Source: Frankia sp. (GTDB taxonomy: Bacteria; Actinomycetota; Actinomycetes; Frankiales; Frankiaceae). From it: a stretch of 6,681 bases of DNA. The position numbers and the translations under genes are program-made. Position 1 is the first letter of the stretch; each line of letters starts with the position of its first letter. The stretch is taken from NCBI GenBank assembly GCA_019689615.1, contig JADGHD010000278.1:1-6681 (forward strand). The letters run 5' to 3'. The notes under the pieces were generated by a model. The model made no database searches. It was not told the DNA's origin and saw nothing but the letters and a program-made list of their open reading frames with translations. Positions 5,388 to 6,681 of this stretch are shown piece by piece.

Positions 5388-6524
5388 TCAGGACCGCCCG
5401 GGGACGGCGCGCGCGGTGGCGGCCGAGGCCTCGGCTGCGGCGTCGGAGCCGGGCTGGCCGGGCCCGCCGCGCGGGCGCATGGCCAGGCCGACGGCGGCCC
5501 AGACCAGGTCGGCGACCGTCGCCAGCAGCCGGGCGACCAGGGCCAGCACGAGCGCCTGGTCGGCGGCCAGCGCCGGGGACAGCGCCAGGACCAGCACCCC
5601 CTCGCGCACGCCTGCCCCGGCGGGCAGGACGAGGACCAGGAAGCCGGCCGTCCAGGCCAGCGCGTAGGCACCGACGGCGAGCGCCAGCAGCCGCGCGCCG
5701 CCCACGTCGGGGCCGAGGTCGCGGGCGAGCAGGAAGGTGGCCAGGCCGTAGCAGGCGAAGCTCACCAGCAGCCAGCCGGCCCCGGCGAGCACGGCCCGCC
5801 AGCCCAGCGGGCCGTCCAGCGGCGGGCGGCGCAGCACCCGCAGCGCCACCCCGAGCAGCCGGTCGAGGACCGGCGGCCACAGCAGCGCGGTGACCAGCGG
5901 CACCGCGCACAGCGCCCACCAGTACCTGGCGAGCGTGTCCGGGGACACGAACGGCAGCGTGACCGCGGCGGCCAGCCCACCGCACGGCACCGCGAGCGCC
6001 AGCACGACCAGGCTCGCCGCCGCCGACTTGACCCGGGGCACCCCGAAGTCCCGGGACAGCTCCATCTGCGCCACGACGGGCCAGACGCTGCCCGGCACGT
6101 ACTTGCCGATCTGGCCGACGAAGAAGATCCGGGTGGCCGCGCGGAGCGGGAGCCGTGCCCCGAACCCGCGCAGCACCGCCCGCCAGGACAGCACGGTCAG
6201 CCCGACCGCGACCACGGTGACCACAGCGGAGCCGGCGACCCCGGCGGCGCCGAGCGCCGCGAGCGAGTCGCGGACCTCTCGCCACCGGGTGACCAGGGCG
6301 AGCACCAGCAGCACCCCGGCGACCAGCAGGAACACCCGCACGGCCCAGCTGCGCGCGCTCGCCAGCCGCCGCGGCCGGCCGGGCTCGGGTGCCGGCGCTG
6401 GCTCGTCGCGCGGGGTGGACGCCGGCCCGGCCGCTGGCGGCGCATGGCCCCGGTCCCGGCCGCGCGGACGCTGGCCAAGGGCTCGGGGCGGCGTCCGGGT
6501 CGGGGCGTGGAACCGGCCGCTCAT
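5388..6524 (-). CDS. Polytopic membrane protein, lysylphosphatidylglycerol-synthase-TM / flippase-like family
   Basis: A 378-residue integral membrane protein. After a cytosolic-looking N-terminus of about 58 residues rich in Pro and Arg come roughly seven or eight hydrophobic segments (about 61-79, 92-113, 168-191, 201-217, 243-268, 277-299 and 318-347). Family-typical motifs are FFVGQIGKYVPGSVWPV (134-150) and the glycine-rich LPAGAGVREGVL (300-311). These point to the domain found as the membrane half of MprF and as stand-alone YbhN/AglD-like proteins. The soluble aminoacyl-transferase half of MprF is absent, so it should not be called a lysyl-PG synthase. Transport or flipping of a lipid-linked substrate is the family-level guess. 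It lies 162 bp upstream of fadA on the same strand, with a candidate terminator between them, so a joint role is not implied. No clear ribosome binding site precedes the ATG, and the Pro/Arg-rich start could be mis-assigned, but no better in-frame start was found. Confidence 0.82.
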   Translation of the reverse strand: MSGRFHAPTRTPPRALGQRPRGRDRGHAPPAAGPASTPRDEPAPAPEPGRPRRLASARSWAVRVFLLVAGVLLVLALVTRWREVRDSLAALGAAGVAGSAVVTVVAVGLTVLSWRAVLRGFGARLPLRAATRIFFVGQIGKYVPGSVWPVVAQMELSRDFGVPRVKSAAASLVVLALAVPCGGLAAAVTLPFVSPDTLARYWWALCAVPLVTALLWPPVLDRLLGVALRVLRRPPLDGPLGWRAVLAGAGWLLVSFACYGLATFLLARDLGPDVGGARLLALAVGAYALAWTAGFLVLVLPAGAGVREGVLVLALSPALAADQALVLALVARLLATVADLVWAAVGLAMRPRGGPGQPGSDAAAEASAATARAVPGRS

Positions 6525-6562
6525 CGCCGCGACCAGGGGGCCTGGGTCAGCTGCACCGTCCC

Positions 6563-6568
6563 AGCCTA
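6563..6568 (-). promoter_or_regulatory. Candidate -10 box for the membrane-protein gene
   Basis: On the minus strand TAGGCT stands about 38 bases before the ATG at 6524, in the only AT-containing patch of an otherwise GC-saturated region. No -35 match is seen 17 bases upstream, and the sequence beyond 6600 is unreliable. Confidence 0.3.
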
Positions 6569-6606
6569 AGAGCGCCCCCGGTGGGCCCCGCCACCCGGGC
6601 TGTCCG

Positions 6607-6681
6607 CCCCCCCCCCGGGGGGGGCGGGGGGGGGGGGGGGGGGGGGGGCGGAGGGGGGGGGGGGGGCGGCGGCGGGGCGCC
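6607..6681. other. Poly-C/poly-G low-complexity end, probable sequencing or assembly artefact
   Basis: Ten C (6607-6616) are followed by eight G, then 23 G (6626-6648) and 14 G (6653-6666), broken by single C or A bases. Runs like this are not expected in an actinobacterial chromosome. They are typical of no-signal poly-G reads from two-colour sequencing or of a collapsed contig edge. No gene is called here, and sequence distal to about 6600 should not be trusted. Confidence 0.85.

Noticed and set aside
5194..6285. 363-codon minus-strand frame overlapping the membrane-protein gene
   Set aside because: Low-complexity Arg/Gly/Ala product in an alternative frame; the overlapping gene has transmembrane segments and family motifs.

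Overview
The window is very GC-rich, with strongly G/C-biased third codon positions and long spurious open frames on the opposite strands. It reads as chromosomal DNA of a high-GC actinobacterium. The fatty-acid oxidation pair resembles the form I know from Streptomyces, Frankia and their relatives; a Frankia-like source is my best guess but is not proven. The right end dissolves into poly-C/poly-G, which looks like a contig end or sequencing artefact.

Layout, left to right. Positions 1-43 may hold the last codons of an upstream plus-strand gene. Positions 44-285 carry no gene but contain two inverted repeats. A plus-strand HtrA/DegP-like S1C serine protease with one PDZ domain follows (286-1269). 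It has no signal peptide or membrane anchor and carries a short acidic tandem repeat at its N-terminus. After it, a good ribosome binding site precedes a 51-residue Cys/His-rich protein (1499-1654) that is easily missed. The end of that gene faces the end of a minus-strand operon, and two strong GC hairpins lie between them (1678-1746).

The minus strand then holds, in order of transcription: a polytopic membrane protein of the lysylphosphatidylglycerol-synthase-TM/flippase-like family (6524-5388), a thiolase fadA (5225-4020) and a two-domain enoyl-CoA hydratase/3-hydroxyacyl-CoA dehydrogenase fadB (3934-1766). FadA and FadB together supply the hydratase, dehydrogenase and thiolase steps of beta-oxidation and probably form an alpha/beta complex. 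The 162-bp gap upstream of fadA contains an imperfect palindrome over a putative -35 region, a TAGGCT -10 candidate and a leader hairpin. This suggests that fadAB has its own regulated promoter, separate from the membrane-protein gene.

Most of the window is ordinary metabolism. The items most worth a second look are the small Cys/His-rich protein, the candidate fadA operator, and the apparently cytosolic HtrA with its acidic repeat. I found no CRISPR array, tRNA, rRNA, insertion sequence or clear new multi-gene system.
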